The translations under genes were made by a program, and so were the position numbers. 42,763 bases of DNA from contig NZ_MASI01000013.1 in NCBI RefSeq assembly GCF_001708935.1, positions 1-42,763 on the forward strand, given 5' to 3'. Shown here piece after piece: positions 34,604-42,763 of this stretch (position 1 is the stretch's first letter; each line of letters opens with the position of its first letter). Below the pieces are notes generated by a model. It saw nothing but the letters and a program-made list of their open reading frames with translations. It was not told the origin of the DNA and did not search any database. This DNA is from Methyloligella halotolerans. GTDB lineage: Bacteria; Pseudomonadota; Alphaproteobacteria; Rhizobiales; Methyloligellaceae.

Positions 34604-34840
34604 TCGCTTTTCGAAAGCGGCTTCCGCAGGGAGCCGGCCGGGCGACCGGCGGGCGGCGCTTCCCGATGCGGAGCATCGCGGTGCGCTTACGGAAGGAGCG
34701 GACCATACAGGCTGAGACAGACGCTCGCAACGGGGTGAAACGCTTTCCGGAATCGCCTTTCACCTTCCCCTTACAGCGCGCTCTCACACGCCTTGCAGGG
34801 CCAAAGGCAACCGTCTATATACGGACGCTTCTCACGGATA

Positions 34841-34917
34841 CGGAGTGTAGCGCAGCCTGGTAGCGCACCTCGTTCGGGACGAGGGGGTCGCAGGTTCAAA
34901 TCCTGCCACTCCGACCA
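34841..34917 (+). tRNA. tRNA-Pro(CGG)
   Basis: A complete 77-base cloverleaf including CCA. The acceptor CGGAGTG pairs with CACTCCG. The D-arm is GCGC-AGCCTGGTA-GCGC. The anticodon arm CCTCG-TTCGGGA-CGAGG gives anticodon CGG for proline. The T-arm is GCAGG-TTCAAAT-CCTGC. All stems are perfect. Confidence 0.97.
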
Positions 34918-34986
34918 TGGGGATTCCCGAAAATGGCCGCGCCTGGCGGCTCGCTGGACGGCAACAGACGATCGGTGCGCCGATGG

Positions 34987-36420
34987 TCAGATGCCGATCG
35001 CCTCGTACATTCCCTTGATTCGCGTGATGGCCAGAACGTAGGCCGCCGTGCGCAGATCGCCGATATCGGCGCGTTCCGCACGCAGCTCGGACATGTTGGC
35101 GAAGGCCGAGCGCATCTTCTCCTCAAGGCCGGACCGGACGAGATCGAGCTCGGTCCCGCCGGTGGCGAAGCTCGCCTTCTGCTCCGGCGTGAATTTCCGG
35201 CCGAGCGCATCCTCCAGACCTTCCACCAGACAGGCCTGCTCGTGCTCGCGCTGACGGCGCTGCATGAGGCCGAAGGGGATATGGCCGATATTCTTCACCC
35301 ACTCGAAGTAGCTCACGGTCACGCCGCCGGCATTGGCGTAGAGATCGGGAATGATGACGATGCCGCGCTCGTTTAGGATCCGGTCGGCTTCGTAGGTGAC
35401 CGGACCGTTGGCCGCCTCGACGATGAGCTTTGCGTCGATCCGTTCGGCGTTGTCGTGATTGATCACGCTCTCCAGGGCGGCTGGGATGAGGATATCGCAG
35501 GTCTCCTCCAGGGCGGCGCTTCCGTCTTCGGAATAGCTGCCGTCGGGGAAGCCCTCCACCTTGCCTTCAGAATCGAAATGCCTCTTCAGGGACTCGATAT
35601 CGAGTCCCTTTTCCCGCCTGACGACGCCGTCGCGCTCGATCACCGCGACGATCTTACAGCCATCGGCTGCGAGGAACTTGGCGGCGTGATAGCCGACATT
35701 GCCCAAGCCCTGGACGATCACCCGGCACTCTTCGACGGTCTTCGGGAGCTTGGTGCGGCTCAGCTCGCGCTCGGTGTTGAAGAACTCGCGGATGGCATAA
35801 TAGACGCCGCGCCCTGTCGCCTCGATACGGCCATCGATGCCGCCGGCCGCGACGGGCTTGCCCGTCACGCAGGCCGAAGCGTTGATGTCCTGGGGGTTCA
35901 TGCGCAGATATTCGTTCGCCATCCAAACCATGGTCCGTTCCGACGTGCCTACGTCGGGGGCCGGAACGTTGAGGGCGGGGCTGATGAAGTTCTGGCGGGC
36001 GAGCTCCTGGGTGAAGCGGCGCGTGATGCGCTCCAGCTCGGCATCGCTCCAATCGGTGACGTCGATCTTGAGGGCGCCCTTGGAGCCGGCGAAGGGCAGC
36101 TCCATCAGCGCGCATTTGTAGCTCATCAGCGCCGCCAGCGCCTCGACCTCCTCCTGGTCGACGCTCGGCGCATAGCGGATGCCGCCCTTGGCCGGTGCGG
36201 GATGGTTCGTGTGGACGGCGCGCCAGCCTTCGAAGGTGTACATCCTGCCGCGCAGGCGGACCCCGAAACGGGTGATGTATGTCTCGTTGCAGATGCGGAT
36301 CTTCTCCGAGAGTCCCGTCTGCATCGGCACAAGCTCGGCGGCGCGCAGGAACATGGCGTCCACATCCGCCAAGAAGCCGCGATGGACAATTCTCTCCGAG
36401 GGATTCCGAATCGAGTCCAT
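34987..36420 (-). CDS. Glu/Leu/Phe/Val-type glutamate dehydrogenase
   Basis: This 477-residue cytoplasmic enzyme interconverts glutamate and 2-oxoglutarate plus ammonium with a nicotinamide cofactor. The catalytic block HPAPAKGGIRYAPSVDQEEV contains the lysine of the Glu/Leu/Phe/Val dehydrogenase signature. NVPAPDVGTSERTMVWMAN and the Rossmann motif VIVQGLGNVGYHAAKFLA follow, then VEAANGPVTYEAD. ATG 36420 is used; a GTG at 36447 would add nine residues of little family likeness. It lies 55 bases downstream of the TauE-like gene on the same strand. Cofactor preference cannot be read reliably, and a leucine or valine dehydrogenase is less likely at this length. Confidence 0.9.
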   Translation of the reverse strand: MDSIRNPSERIVHRGFLADVDAMFLRAAELVPMQTGLSEKIRICNETYITRFGVRLRGRMYTFEGWRAVHTNHPAPAKGGIRYAPSVDQEEVEALAALMSYKCALMELPFAGSKGALKIDVTDWSDAELERITRRFTQELARQNFISPALNVPAPDVGTSERTMVWMANEYLRMNPQDINASACVTGKPVAAGGIDGRIEATGRGVYYAIREFFNTERELSRTKLPKTVEECRVIVQGLGNVGYHAAKFLAADGCKIVAVIERDGVVRREKGLDIESLKRHFDSEGKVEGFPDGSYSEDGSAALEETCDILIPAALESVINHDNAERIDAKLIVEAANGPVTYEADRILNERGIVIIPDLYANAGGVTVSYFEWVKNIGHIPFGLMQRRQREHEQACLVEGLEDALGRKFTPEQKASFATGGTELDLVRSGLEEKMRSAFANMSELRAERADIGDLRTAAYVLAITRIKGMYEAIGI

Positions 36421-36475
36421 CGGGCACACTACCCTGACGGGAGCCACATCCCAAACGCCGCCGGCTGGACCGGGT

Positions 36476-37456
36476 TTATCGCCGGTCCGACCGGCGCGGC
36501 TCCGATCCGGCCATGCGCGCGAGGGTAACCCAGAAAACGGCGAACAAAATCAACGAGAAGCAGCCCGAGACGAGTGCTTTCTCCAGGCTCGGCGCCTTCA
36601 GATTGAAATAGGCCATCTGGAAGAGGTTCAGGGCCACAAGTCCCCAGAGCATCCAGTCGGTACGGACCCGGCTCAGGGCATAGCTTCCAAGCGGCGCCAT
36701 GATCAGCACCACCGGATAGGCGCACAGCCAGGTCTGCACCTGCTCGCCGGTGAGACCGGCGTCCCAGAGAGCGCGATAGAGCGAGCCGGCCACGCTGACC
36801 GCTGCCATAAGCAAGATGCTCTGCTGGGTGGCGATCTTCTCGTTCATGCGGAAGCGCGTGACAAGGAGCGTATAGAGGACGATGTCGGCGCCCGTGCCGA
36901 ACAGGCTTGCGCAGAGGCCGCCGGCGAAAAGCACGAGAAGCAGTGCGACCCGGTCGGTGAGATCCGAGACGTGCAGCCGGGTGCGAGTGCCGCGGTGACG
37001 GCTCCAGGCGTAGGCAAGCGCGAAGGTCAGGATCAGGCTGAGGAAGAGCGCCTGGATGATGAAGGTTGGGATCTCCTGCAGCAGGAGCATACCGACGACG
37101 AAGCCGATAAAGGCGACGGGCACGAACCACAGAACCGGGGCGTAGGCTGCCAGGTCCGCCCCCTTTCGCGATAGGATCCAGACGCTGGCGGAGGTCATGC
37201 CGACGCTCTGGATCATCAGGCTGAAGTCGCGCGCCGTCGCCCGGTCGATATCGAGGAAGACGCTGAGAACGGGGAAGGCGACAGCGCCGCCGCCCTCGGG
37301 CGTCAGGCCGGCGACGAAGGCGCCGAGCACCATGATGGCGGGATAGAACCAATGGTCGAGCAGAAAGGAGAGGCTGCTCAGCCAACCGAACAGCGCAAGC
37401 CACAGCAGCATCATGCCGCCGTACCAGGCGCGGAAGATCCAGCTTTGAAAGAACAT
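36476..37456 (-). CDS. Sulfite exporter TauE/SafE family membrane protein
   Basis: This is an inner-membrane protein of 326 residues from ATG 37456 (an upstream TTG at 37486 would add ten). About eight hydrophobic segments are arranged in two halves. Family-type sequence includes MVLGAFVAGLTPEGGGAVAFP near the N-terminus and FAGGLCASLFGTGADIVLYT in the second half. TauE/SafE proteins export sulfite or sulfonates or, in other members, transport unrelated anions; the substrate here is unproven. It lies upstream of and co-directional with the glutamate dehydrogenase gene. The many sulfur genes in this window make sulfite plausible. Confidence 0.88.
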   Translation of the reverse strand: MFFQSWIFRAWYGGMMLLWLALFGWLSSLSFLLDHWFYPAIMVLGAFVAGLTPEGGGAVAFPVLSVFLDIDRATARDFSLMIQSVGMTSASVWILSRKGADLAAYAPVLWFVPVAFIGFVVGMLLLQEIPTFIIQALFLSLILTFALAYAWSRHRGTRTRLHVSDLTDRVALLLVLFAGGLCASLFGTGADIVLYTLLVTRFRMNEKIATQQSILLMAAVSVAGSLYRALWDAGLTGEQVQTWLCAYPVVLIMAPLGSYALSRVRTDWMLWGLVALNLFQMAYFNLKAPSLEKALVSGCFSLILFAVFWVTLARMAGSEPRRSDRR

Positions 37457-37591
37457 GAGGCGCGGGCCACTGCCCGGCGGTGGCAAGCGTCAGGAAGGGA
37501 TCGAAACACGCCGCCGGCACCGGGATGATGCCGGGAAGTCCCGAGACGTGCCAGCGGTTTCGGAGTCGGCAAGCCCGGCGCGCCCCGGGGC

Positions 37592-38986
37592 TCAGGTCCC
37601 GCCCGCAGGCTTCGCTCTGCCTTTGATGGGCAGGGCGATATGGCAAGCGAAGCCTTCCGGCCCGTAGACGGGCTCCCAGCTTCCCCGGAACTGAGACCGC
37701 ACCAGACCCCCGATGATCTGTGTGCCGAGGCCGGTTCGGGTTGGCTCCGTCGCCGACGGCCCGCCGCTCTCCTTCCACTGGATCGAAAAGGTCTCGTCAT
37801 CCTGCCAGTGGCAGCGGATCAGGACGCGCCCGCTCTGCACCGAGAGCGAACCGTATTTCGATGCGTTGTTGGCGAGCTCGTGGACGATCATGCCGAGAGA
37901 AACGGAGGCGCTGGCGTCAAGAAGCGCGTCTACACCGGCGAAATGCAGCCGGTCCTCTGCGCTGGTCTCGAGATACGGCTCGATCTCATCGATGATGATC
38001 TCTCGTGCCGAGCTCCCCTCCTCGGAAGCGTACATCAGCCGATCGGTGGAGCGCAGCAGGCAGTTCATCCGCGTATCGACACAGTTCACCAGTTCTGCCG
38101 GCGAGCTGGCCGCGCGCTCGCACAAGCTCATGATGGCACGGACATTGGCGAACACATTCCGGATCCGGTGCCCCGCCTCGTTCAGGCGCAGCTGCATCTG
38201 CTGCTCGTCCTTACGGCGCTGGCTGACATCGCGGAAGACCATGACCGCGCCGATGATGTCGCCATTGTCGTTGCGGATCGGCGCTGCGCTGTCGTCGAGA
38301 GGCCGAGTCCCGCCGTCCCGGCATCTGAGGACCGCCGTCTCCGTCAGCACCACGATGTGACCCGCCGAGAGCGCCCGGCGCACGGGACTCTCCAAAGCCT
38401 CCCCGCTTTCCTCGTGGCGGAGGTCGAACACGTCCTCGATCGGGCGGTCGACGGCCTCGGCCTCGGACCAGCCGGTGAGCCTTTCCGCAACGTCGTTCAT
38501 GAATTCCACGCGGCCATCCGCATCGCTCGCGATGACGCCGTCACCGATGCTGGCGAGGGTCTGGGCAAGCCAAGCCTGCCGTGCCTCGGCGGCCATCTCC
38601 ATACTGCGAAGCTGCTCGGCAAGCCGGGAAAAGGCGACCAGGCAGGCGCCGGTCGCCCAAATGGCGGCCACGGTGACGGCGCGGTTGATGGCGATCGCCC
38701 AGACCGGCTCCCCCGTGGCCGCGGAGCCGAGGAGAGCGCCGACGGCCAAAGCTGTCGCCAGGCCGCACATGGCGAGGGTCGCGTATCGTTTGGAGTGGCC
38801 GAAGGTGGTGAGGACCGCGAGGACGTAGCAGGCCCCGAGACCGCCTCGCAGCGGAAGCAGAAGCTCGGCGAGAAAGGCGGCGACAACCAGAATCAGACCC
38901 GCCCAGGGGAGCAGGGTGAGCAGCGTGCTCTTGATATCCCCAGCGGACCGCACTTCTTTGAAGCGATCCGGATATGTCAGGCTCAT
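37592..38986 (-). CDS. HWE-family sensor histidine kinase with membrane and PAS domains
   Basis: This is a kinase of 464 residues from ATG 38986 (GGAG eight bases upstream; an in-frame TTG at 39007 is weaker). The N-terminal 140 residues contain about four hydrophobic segments (LLPWAGLILVVAAFLAELLL onward). A PAS domain (about 160-275; LASIGDGVIASDADGRVEFM) leads into the HWE phosphoacceptor region (EAGHRIRNVFANVRAIMSL). The HATPase core has HELANNASKYGSLS and FSIQWKESGGP, the W-x-E feature of the family. HWE kinases are typical of alphaproteobacteria and usually signal to stand-alone regulators. It is divergent from the Crp/Fnr-type gene, which may be its functional partner. Confidence 0.92.
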   Translation of the reverse strand: MSLTYPDRFKEVRSAGDIKSTLLTLLPWAGLILVVAAFLAELLLPLRGGLGACYVLAVLTTFGHSKRYATLAMCGLATALAVGALLGSAATGEPVWAIAINRAVTVAAIWATGACLVAFSRLAEQLRSMEMAAEARQAWLAQTLASIGDGVIASDADGRVEFMNDVAERLTGWSEAEAVDRPIEDVFDLRHEESGEALESPVRRALSAGHIVVLTETAVLRCRDGGTRPLDDSAAPIRNDNGDIIGAVMVFRDVSQRRKDEQQMQLRLNEAGHRIRNVFANVRAIMSLCERAASSPAELVNCVDTRMNCLLRSTDRLMYASEEGSSAREIIIDEIEPYLETSAEDRLHFAGVDALLDASASVSLGMIVHELANNASKYGSLSVQSGRVLIRCHWQDDETFSIQWKESGGPSATEPTRTGLGTQIIGGLVRSQFRGSWEPVYGPEGFACHIALPIKGRAKPAGGT

Positions 38987-39136
38987 CCACGGTACTCCGC
39001 ACGACAAGCAAATAAGCCGCTGCCACTCATGGAAAGGAATATGCGCGTTGATTCGGGCCCCGTCTGTCGGACACCCGACATTCGGCCGAGGGAGAAAGTG
39101 CTAGGTCCCCTCCACCTCAACTGATTGGATAGGTGA

Positions 39137-39855
39137 ATGGCTGGATCAAACGAATTTGCGAACCGGATCCTCCGCAACATGTCGGAGAGCGCAGTGGATA
39201 TTCTCAGACCGCATCTCCAGCGGATCGATTGGGGTCCGCAGCAGCCAATCCTCAATCCGGGCGATACGATCACCGATGTCTATTTCCCGGAGTCGGCCGT
39301 TCTTTCACTCGTCTCACCGGCGAGCGATGGCCGGGTTCCGGAGCTTGCGAGCATCGGGCGGGAGGGGATTGCCGGCTGTGTCTCGGCAATCGGCAGCGGC
39401 ACCACGTTCAGCCAGTGGGTCGCGCAGGTGCCGGGCCGCGCGCTGCAATGTCCGGCCTCCGCGTTCGAGGCCGCCTTCGATCAGAGCCAGGCTTCCGGCA
39501 GGCCACGATCTGCTACATGGAGGCGCTGCAATGCCAGATCATGCAGTCGGTCGCCTGCAACGCCATGCACCCGGTGGAAGCGCGGTGCTGCCGCTGGATT
39601 CTGATGATGCGGGACCGAAGCGACAGCGACGAGCTGGCGCTGACCCAGGAATTTCTGGCGGAGATCCTTTCGGTGCACCGCTCGAGCGTTTCGCTCACAC
39701 TCGGCACCCTGCAGCAGGCGGCCTATCTGCAGGTCAAGCGCGGGTCGCTGCGGATCGTCGACCGCGAGGGTCTGGAGAACGTGTCCTGCGATTGCTACCG
39801 CATCGTCCGTGACCGCTTCGAGGACCTGCTGCCGGGCACCTTCATTCCTCAATAG
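39137..39855 (+). pseudogene. Crp/Fnr family regulator, interrupted by one frameshift
   Basis: The first frame (from ATG 39137) gives a cyclic-nucleotide-binding-like sensor domain (WGPQQPILNPGDTITDVYFP, ASIGREGIAGCVSAIG). It then runs out into Arg/Ser-rich sequence near 39495. The second frame resumes QATICYMEALQCQIMQSVAC and continues through the dimerisation helix to a Crp-type helix-turn-helix (LALTQEFLAEILSVHRSSVS) and a full C-terminus. One missing base at 39491-39495 (GC[C]TTC or GCT[T]TC) restores DQSQAFRQATICYMEAL, giving 239 residues. The N-terminal Fe-S cysteines of FNR are absent. It shares a divergent promoter region with the HWE kinase gene. Such regulators often serve light, oxygen or general stress circuits in alphaproteobacteria. 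Confidence 0.85.
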
Positions 39856-39891
39856 AGCGCTTGTTCATCCTGCAATAGAGCGTTTGCCGCC

Positions 39892-40739
39892 CTACTTCGT
39901 CGGAAACAGGAAGGTCGCCACGGCGCGCATGCCCCAGTCGGGACCGCCGTCGGGACTGTCGAGATAGGCACGGCCGCCGACGCCCAGCTGCACGGGCTGG
40001 TTGCCGAGATGGTAGATATGGCTGACCACGAGATTGAGGGGGATGCTCTGCTCGTTCGCCTCCCAATCGAAAGTCGCCTCCATGTCGAAGGTCAGGCTGG
40101 TCGAGTCCTTCCACGTATAGGTGATGAAGGGCTGCAGGTAGCCCTGGTTCACCTCCGGCCTGAACTCGCCGCCCGAGGTGTCGGCATAGGACCAGACCTG
40201 ATTGGCGAGAGCGCCGTAGGTCCAGCCCGATTGCTGCTTGAGGATCACCACCGTGGGGCCCACGGCCCACTTTCCGGTGCCGAGATCGCGGTCGGTCGCG
40301 GTGGGCCAGAGAAAGGCCGGCCCTACGCCCCAGATTACCCCGCTCTTGGTGGATTTCGGCGAGAGGAAGAAGCTCTGAAGAGTGTCGCCGAGGCCGAACT
40401 CGTTATCGAGCCCTGGGGCCGCGGCTTGGAAATCGAGCACCGGCACGATGGTGCGGGTGATGAGGTTCCAATCCTCCGAAATGCTGACCGGGATCACCGG
40501 CTGGATGTTGAGCGTGCTGTGCTCGCCGTCGGACGGCCCGAAGCAACAATCGAAATTATACTGGAAAGGGACGCTGATGAGGTTGGCGATGGGATTGGCC
40601 AACTGCTCTGCAAGATCGGCACTATCGTCGCCGCGGCCGGACCGGCTGCGAGGATCCCCGCCATGACGAGCGTGAGGCAGCCGAATTTGGTGGCACCGCC
40701 TCCACCTCGATGATGCTTGAGGGTGCGCAAATTCTTCAA
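39892..40739 (-). pseudogene. Outer-membrane transporter-like protein, interrupted by one frameshift
   Basis: The long frame carries a conserved outer-membrane beta protein. It begins ADLAEQLANPIANLISVPFQ, then TLNIQPVIPVSISEDWNLI, WGVGPAFLWPTATDRDLGTG and a beta-strand C-terminus ending ATFLFPTK. This family is widely annotated as a transporter-like or mislabelled neuromedin U protein, and its function is unknown. Its signal peptide (GCLTLVMAGILAAGPAAA) lies in a different frame just upstream. One missing base at about 40629-40632 would join them as PAAADDSADLAEQL with a good signal-peptidase site, giving about 282 residues. The start is uncertain: TTG at 40739 opens the frame but has no strong ribosome site. 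Confidence 0.8.
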
Positions 40740-41043
40740 GCCCTATCGCAGGTTAGTCCGAATCTTAGCGGGCAATCTTATCACCGAAACGGCGGGGCGG
40801 ATGCTGCGATTGGCCGGGTGCGCAAACTTGTGTGGACAACTTCGAGCGCTGCGCAAGCCGATCCTCAAGGCTGGCGTCCCACGAGCGGCGTCCCGGACCC
40901 ATGCAACGCAGCGATTACCTTTCCCGGTGCGACAACTTGACACCAAGGTTATCGCCGGGTAGCCGCATTTCTTTTCGACCAATCGGCCCCCCACGAATTC
41001 GGGGCAAATTCATATTGCCGAGTCTTTTCGAAGGAAGGTGACC
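40740..41043. other. 304-base intergenic region without a supported gene
   Basis: It separates the divergent outer-membrane protein and glucan biosynthesis genes. Short frames are present but show no domain, protein-like composition or ribosome site. Divergent promoters are expected here; I see no clear dyad or known operator. Confidence 0.4.
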
Positions 41044-42660
41044 ATGGCCTCTTCCCGGAGTGTCGAGACGAACCGTCGCGACGTCATTGCCGGTCTCGCA
41101 GCCCTTTGCGCCGGAGCGTCCCTGCCCTTTCCGGCTTTCGCCCAGGCCGCGGCTGCCACCTCGAGCGACAAGACCTCGCTTCCCCTTGGCAAGGCCGAAC
41201 CCTATTCGTTCGAAATCCTGAAGGCGCGGGCGGAGAAGCTTGCCTCCGAGCCCTACAAGGACACGCCGCCGAAGGCCGCCGACATTCTCGAGACGGTCGA
41301 TTTCGACGCCTATCAGAAGATCGCCTTCAAGCCGGAAATGGCCTTGTGGCCGAGCCAGGACATGCCTTTCTCGGCGCAGCTTTTCCATCTCGGACGCTAC
41401 TTCAAGGCGCCGGTCGAAATGCATGTCGTTGAGAACGGCGCTGAGCAGCCGATCGGCTACACTCCGGATGCGTTCAGCTTCAAAGACGCGGCCATGCGGA
41501 AGAAGCTGCCGGCGGATCTTGGCTATGCCGGCTTCCGGCTGATGGAGCCCGGCGGCAAGGCGGATTGGCTGGCCTTTCTCGGTGCGAGCTATTTCCGGTC
41601 GGCCGGTCCCGACGGTCAATATGGGATGTCGGCGCGCGGGCTCGCCATCGACACAGGCCTGGCCCGTCCGGAAGAGTTTCCGCATTTCTCCGGCTTCTGG
41701 CTGCACCGGCCGGAGGCGGGCGCGACATCGATGATCGTCGATGCGCTGCTGGAGAGCGAGAGCTGCACCGGCGCCTACCGGTTCGTGATCTCCGGGCCGA
41801 CGACGATCGTGATGGACATCACGGCCAATCTCTACATGCGCAAGGATATCGAGCGGCTCGGCATCGCGCCGCTGACCAGCATGTACTGGTATGGCGAGAC
41901 CACGCCGCGGCCGAACAAGGATTGGCGGCCCGAGGTGCATGACAGCGACGGGCTCGCCATGTGGACGGGGGCCGGAGAGCGGCTTTGGCGGCCGCTGAAC
42001 AATCCGGAAGTCACCCGGACAAGCAGCTTCACCGACGACAACCCGAGAGGGTTCGGATTGCTGCAGCGGGACCGGGATTTCGCCGAGTATCAGGACGACG
42101 GTGCGTTCTACGAGAAGCGGCCGGGGGTTTGGATCGAGCCCGTGGGCGATTGGGGCAAGGGCGAGGTGCAGCTGCTCGAGATCCCGACCGACGACGAGAT
42201 CTACGACAATATCGCGGCCTATTGGAAACCGGCGGAGCCGATCACGGCGGGCAGCGCCCATACCTTCGAGTACAAGCTTCACTGGGTGGCGGAAGAGCCC
42301 TACCCGCCCCATGTGGGCCGGGTCGTCGCGACGCGTCTGGGCCAGGGCGGCACGCCCGGCCAGGAACGGCCGGACAATGTGAAGAAGTTCGTGGTCGATT
42401 TCGAAGGCGGGCCGCTTACGAAGCTCAAGCAGCGCTTCGATGTGGAGGCGGTTGTCGATGCGTCCCGCGGGACTGTCGACAATCCTTTCGCCATCAAGGT
42501 CGTCGGCACGGACCGCTGGCGGGCGATCTTCGACCTCGAGGTCGATGGCGAGGAGCCGGTGGAGCTCCGCCTCTATTTGACCCTTGAGGGCGAAACCCTG
42601 ACGGAGACCTGGCTCTACCAGTACCTGCCGGCAGCCGCCCCGCCCGTTCAGCGGTCTTAG
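41044..42660 (+). CDS. Periplasmic glucan biosynthesis protein (OpgG/OpgD family)
   Basis: This 538-residue periplasmic protein takes part in osmoregulated periplasmic glucan synthesis. A twin-arginine-type signal (NRRDVIAGLAALCAGASLPF, cleaved after AFA) favours OpgD-like over Sec-exported OpgG. The mature sequence is typical of the family throughout: YDAYQKIAFKPEMALW-like start, GASYFRSAGPDGQYGMSARG, TSMYWYGETTPRPNKDWRPE, DNPRGFGLLQRDRDFAEYQD and NIAAYWKP. GGAAGG lies five bases before ATG 41044. No opgH glucosyltransferase gene is in the window; it may lie beyond the right edge or elsewhere. The gene appears intact and is followed by a strong hairpin. Confidence 0.93.
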   Translation: MASSRSVETNRRDVIAGLAALCAGASLPFPAFAQAAAATSSDKTSLPLGKAEPYSFEILKARAEKLASEPYKDTPPKAADILETVDFDAYQKIAFKPEMALWPSQDMPFSAQLFHLGRYFKAPVEMHVVENGAEQPIGYTPDAFSFKDAAMRKKLPADLGYAGFRLMEPGGKADWLAFLGASYFRSAGPDGQYGMSARGLAIDTGLARPEEFPHFSGFWLHRPEAGATSMIVDALLESESCTGAYRFVISGPTTIVMDITANLYMRKDIERLGIAPLTSMYWYGETTPRPNKDWRPEVHDSDGLAMWTGAGERLWRPLNNPEVTRTSSFTDDNPRGFGLLQRDRDFAEYQDDGAFYEKRPGVWIEPVGDWGKGEVQLLEIPTDDEIYDNIAAYWKPAEPITAGSAHTFEYKLHWVAEEPYPPHVGRVVATRLGQGGTPGQERPDNVKKFVVDFEGGPLTKLKQRFDVEAVVDASRGTVDNPFAIKVVGTDRWRAIFDLEVDGEEPVELRLYLTLEGETLTETWLYQYLPAAAPPVQRS

Positions 42661-42673
42661 CTCCCTCACCCCA

Positions 42674-42697
42674 CCACGCCCCTGGTGCGGGGCGTGG
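42674..42697 (+). terminator. Hairpin after the glucan biosynthesis gene
   Basis: CCACGCCCC (42674-42682) and GGGGCGTGG (42689-42697) form a perfect nine-base stem with a six-base loop, beginning 13 bases after the stop codon. No T-run follows, so efficient intrinsic termination is uncertain, but position and stability fit a 3'-end structure. Confidence 0.6.
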
Positions 42698-42763
42698 CCG
42701 GCTATTCCGGTTGGACGTCTCTGACGCGTGTTTTCTTTGGGTCGTAGTGTGAGAGTGTGACGA

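Noticed and set aside
37640..39124. Plus-strand open frame opposite the HWE kinase gene
   Set aside because: The minus-strand kinase has complete conserved motifs; the opposite frame has none.
15917..40880. Similar strings GATCCTCAGGGCTGGCG (15917-15933) and GATCCTCAAGGCTGGCG near 40860
   Set aside because: The match is short, without conserved flanks or a recognisable element; chance is sufficient.
40915..42669. Minus-strand open frame opposite the glucan biosynthesis gene
   Set aside because: Arg/Gly/His-rich product without a domain; the plus-strand gene is clearly real.

Overview
The window looks like chromosomal DNA of a GC-rich alphaproteobacterium, probably of the Hyphomicrobiales or a close group. 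The indications are an HWE-family histidine kinase, a Tat-exported OpgD-type protein, the sulfate-transport layout and tRNA-Gln/tRNA-Pro sequences of alphaproteobacterial type. I saw no insertion sequence, phage gene or CRISPR array. Species identity cannot be read from the sequence.

Region 1 (1-20 kb) is a secreted-peroxidase locus. After a CysL-like LysR regulator, a minus-strand cluster runs from 15.9 kb down to 1.3 kb. It encodes a giant RTX protein with two animal-type heme peroxidase domains (comparable to Mn(II)-oxidising MopA proteins), a C-terminal RTX/secretion-signal piece split off by an apparent frameshift, a type I secretion ABC exporter, a membrane-anchored cadherin-like RTX protein, an HlyD adaptor and a small DUF3467-like protein. 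A NarL-type sensor kinase is divergent from the peroxidase. A NarL-type response regulator and a LuxR-type regulator follow. The likely logic is that the kinase and regulators control export of the peroxidase through the ABC/HlyD channel.

Region 2 (20-27 kb) is a periplasmic thiol/sulfur redox cluster on the minus strand: dsbD, a DsbA-like protein, a periplasmic DsrE-like protein and a DoxD-DoxA fusion. It is divergent from a QseBC-like two-component system. A CTTAAG-N5-CTTAAG operator lies between them.

Region 3 (26.5-34.5 kb) is a sulfate-uptake module on the minus strand: an Rrf2 regulator, sbp-cysT-cysW-cysA, an SLC13 permease and an OprO/OprP-like porin. One related 20-bp motif precedes the regulator, sbp and the porin, which suggests an Rrf2-controlled sulfur regulon.

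Region 4 (34.5-42.8 kb) holds tRNA-Gln(UUG), tRNA-Pro(CGG), a glutamate dehydrogenase, a TauE/SafE exporter, an HWE histidine kinase divergent from a Crp/Fnr regulator, an outer-membrane transporter-like protein and a periplasmic glucan biosynthesis protein.

A quality warning runs through the window. Five protein genes (peroxidase, porin, cysW, Crp/Fnr regulator, outer-membrane protein) are each broken by what is most simply one missing base, usually a C in a short C run, and the tRNA-Gln T-stem also lacks one base. Systematic sequencing or assembly error is the simplest explanation, but real frameshifts cannot be excluded from the sequence alone.
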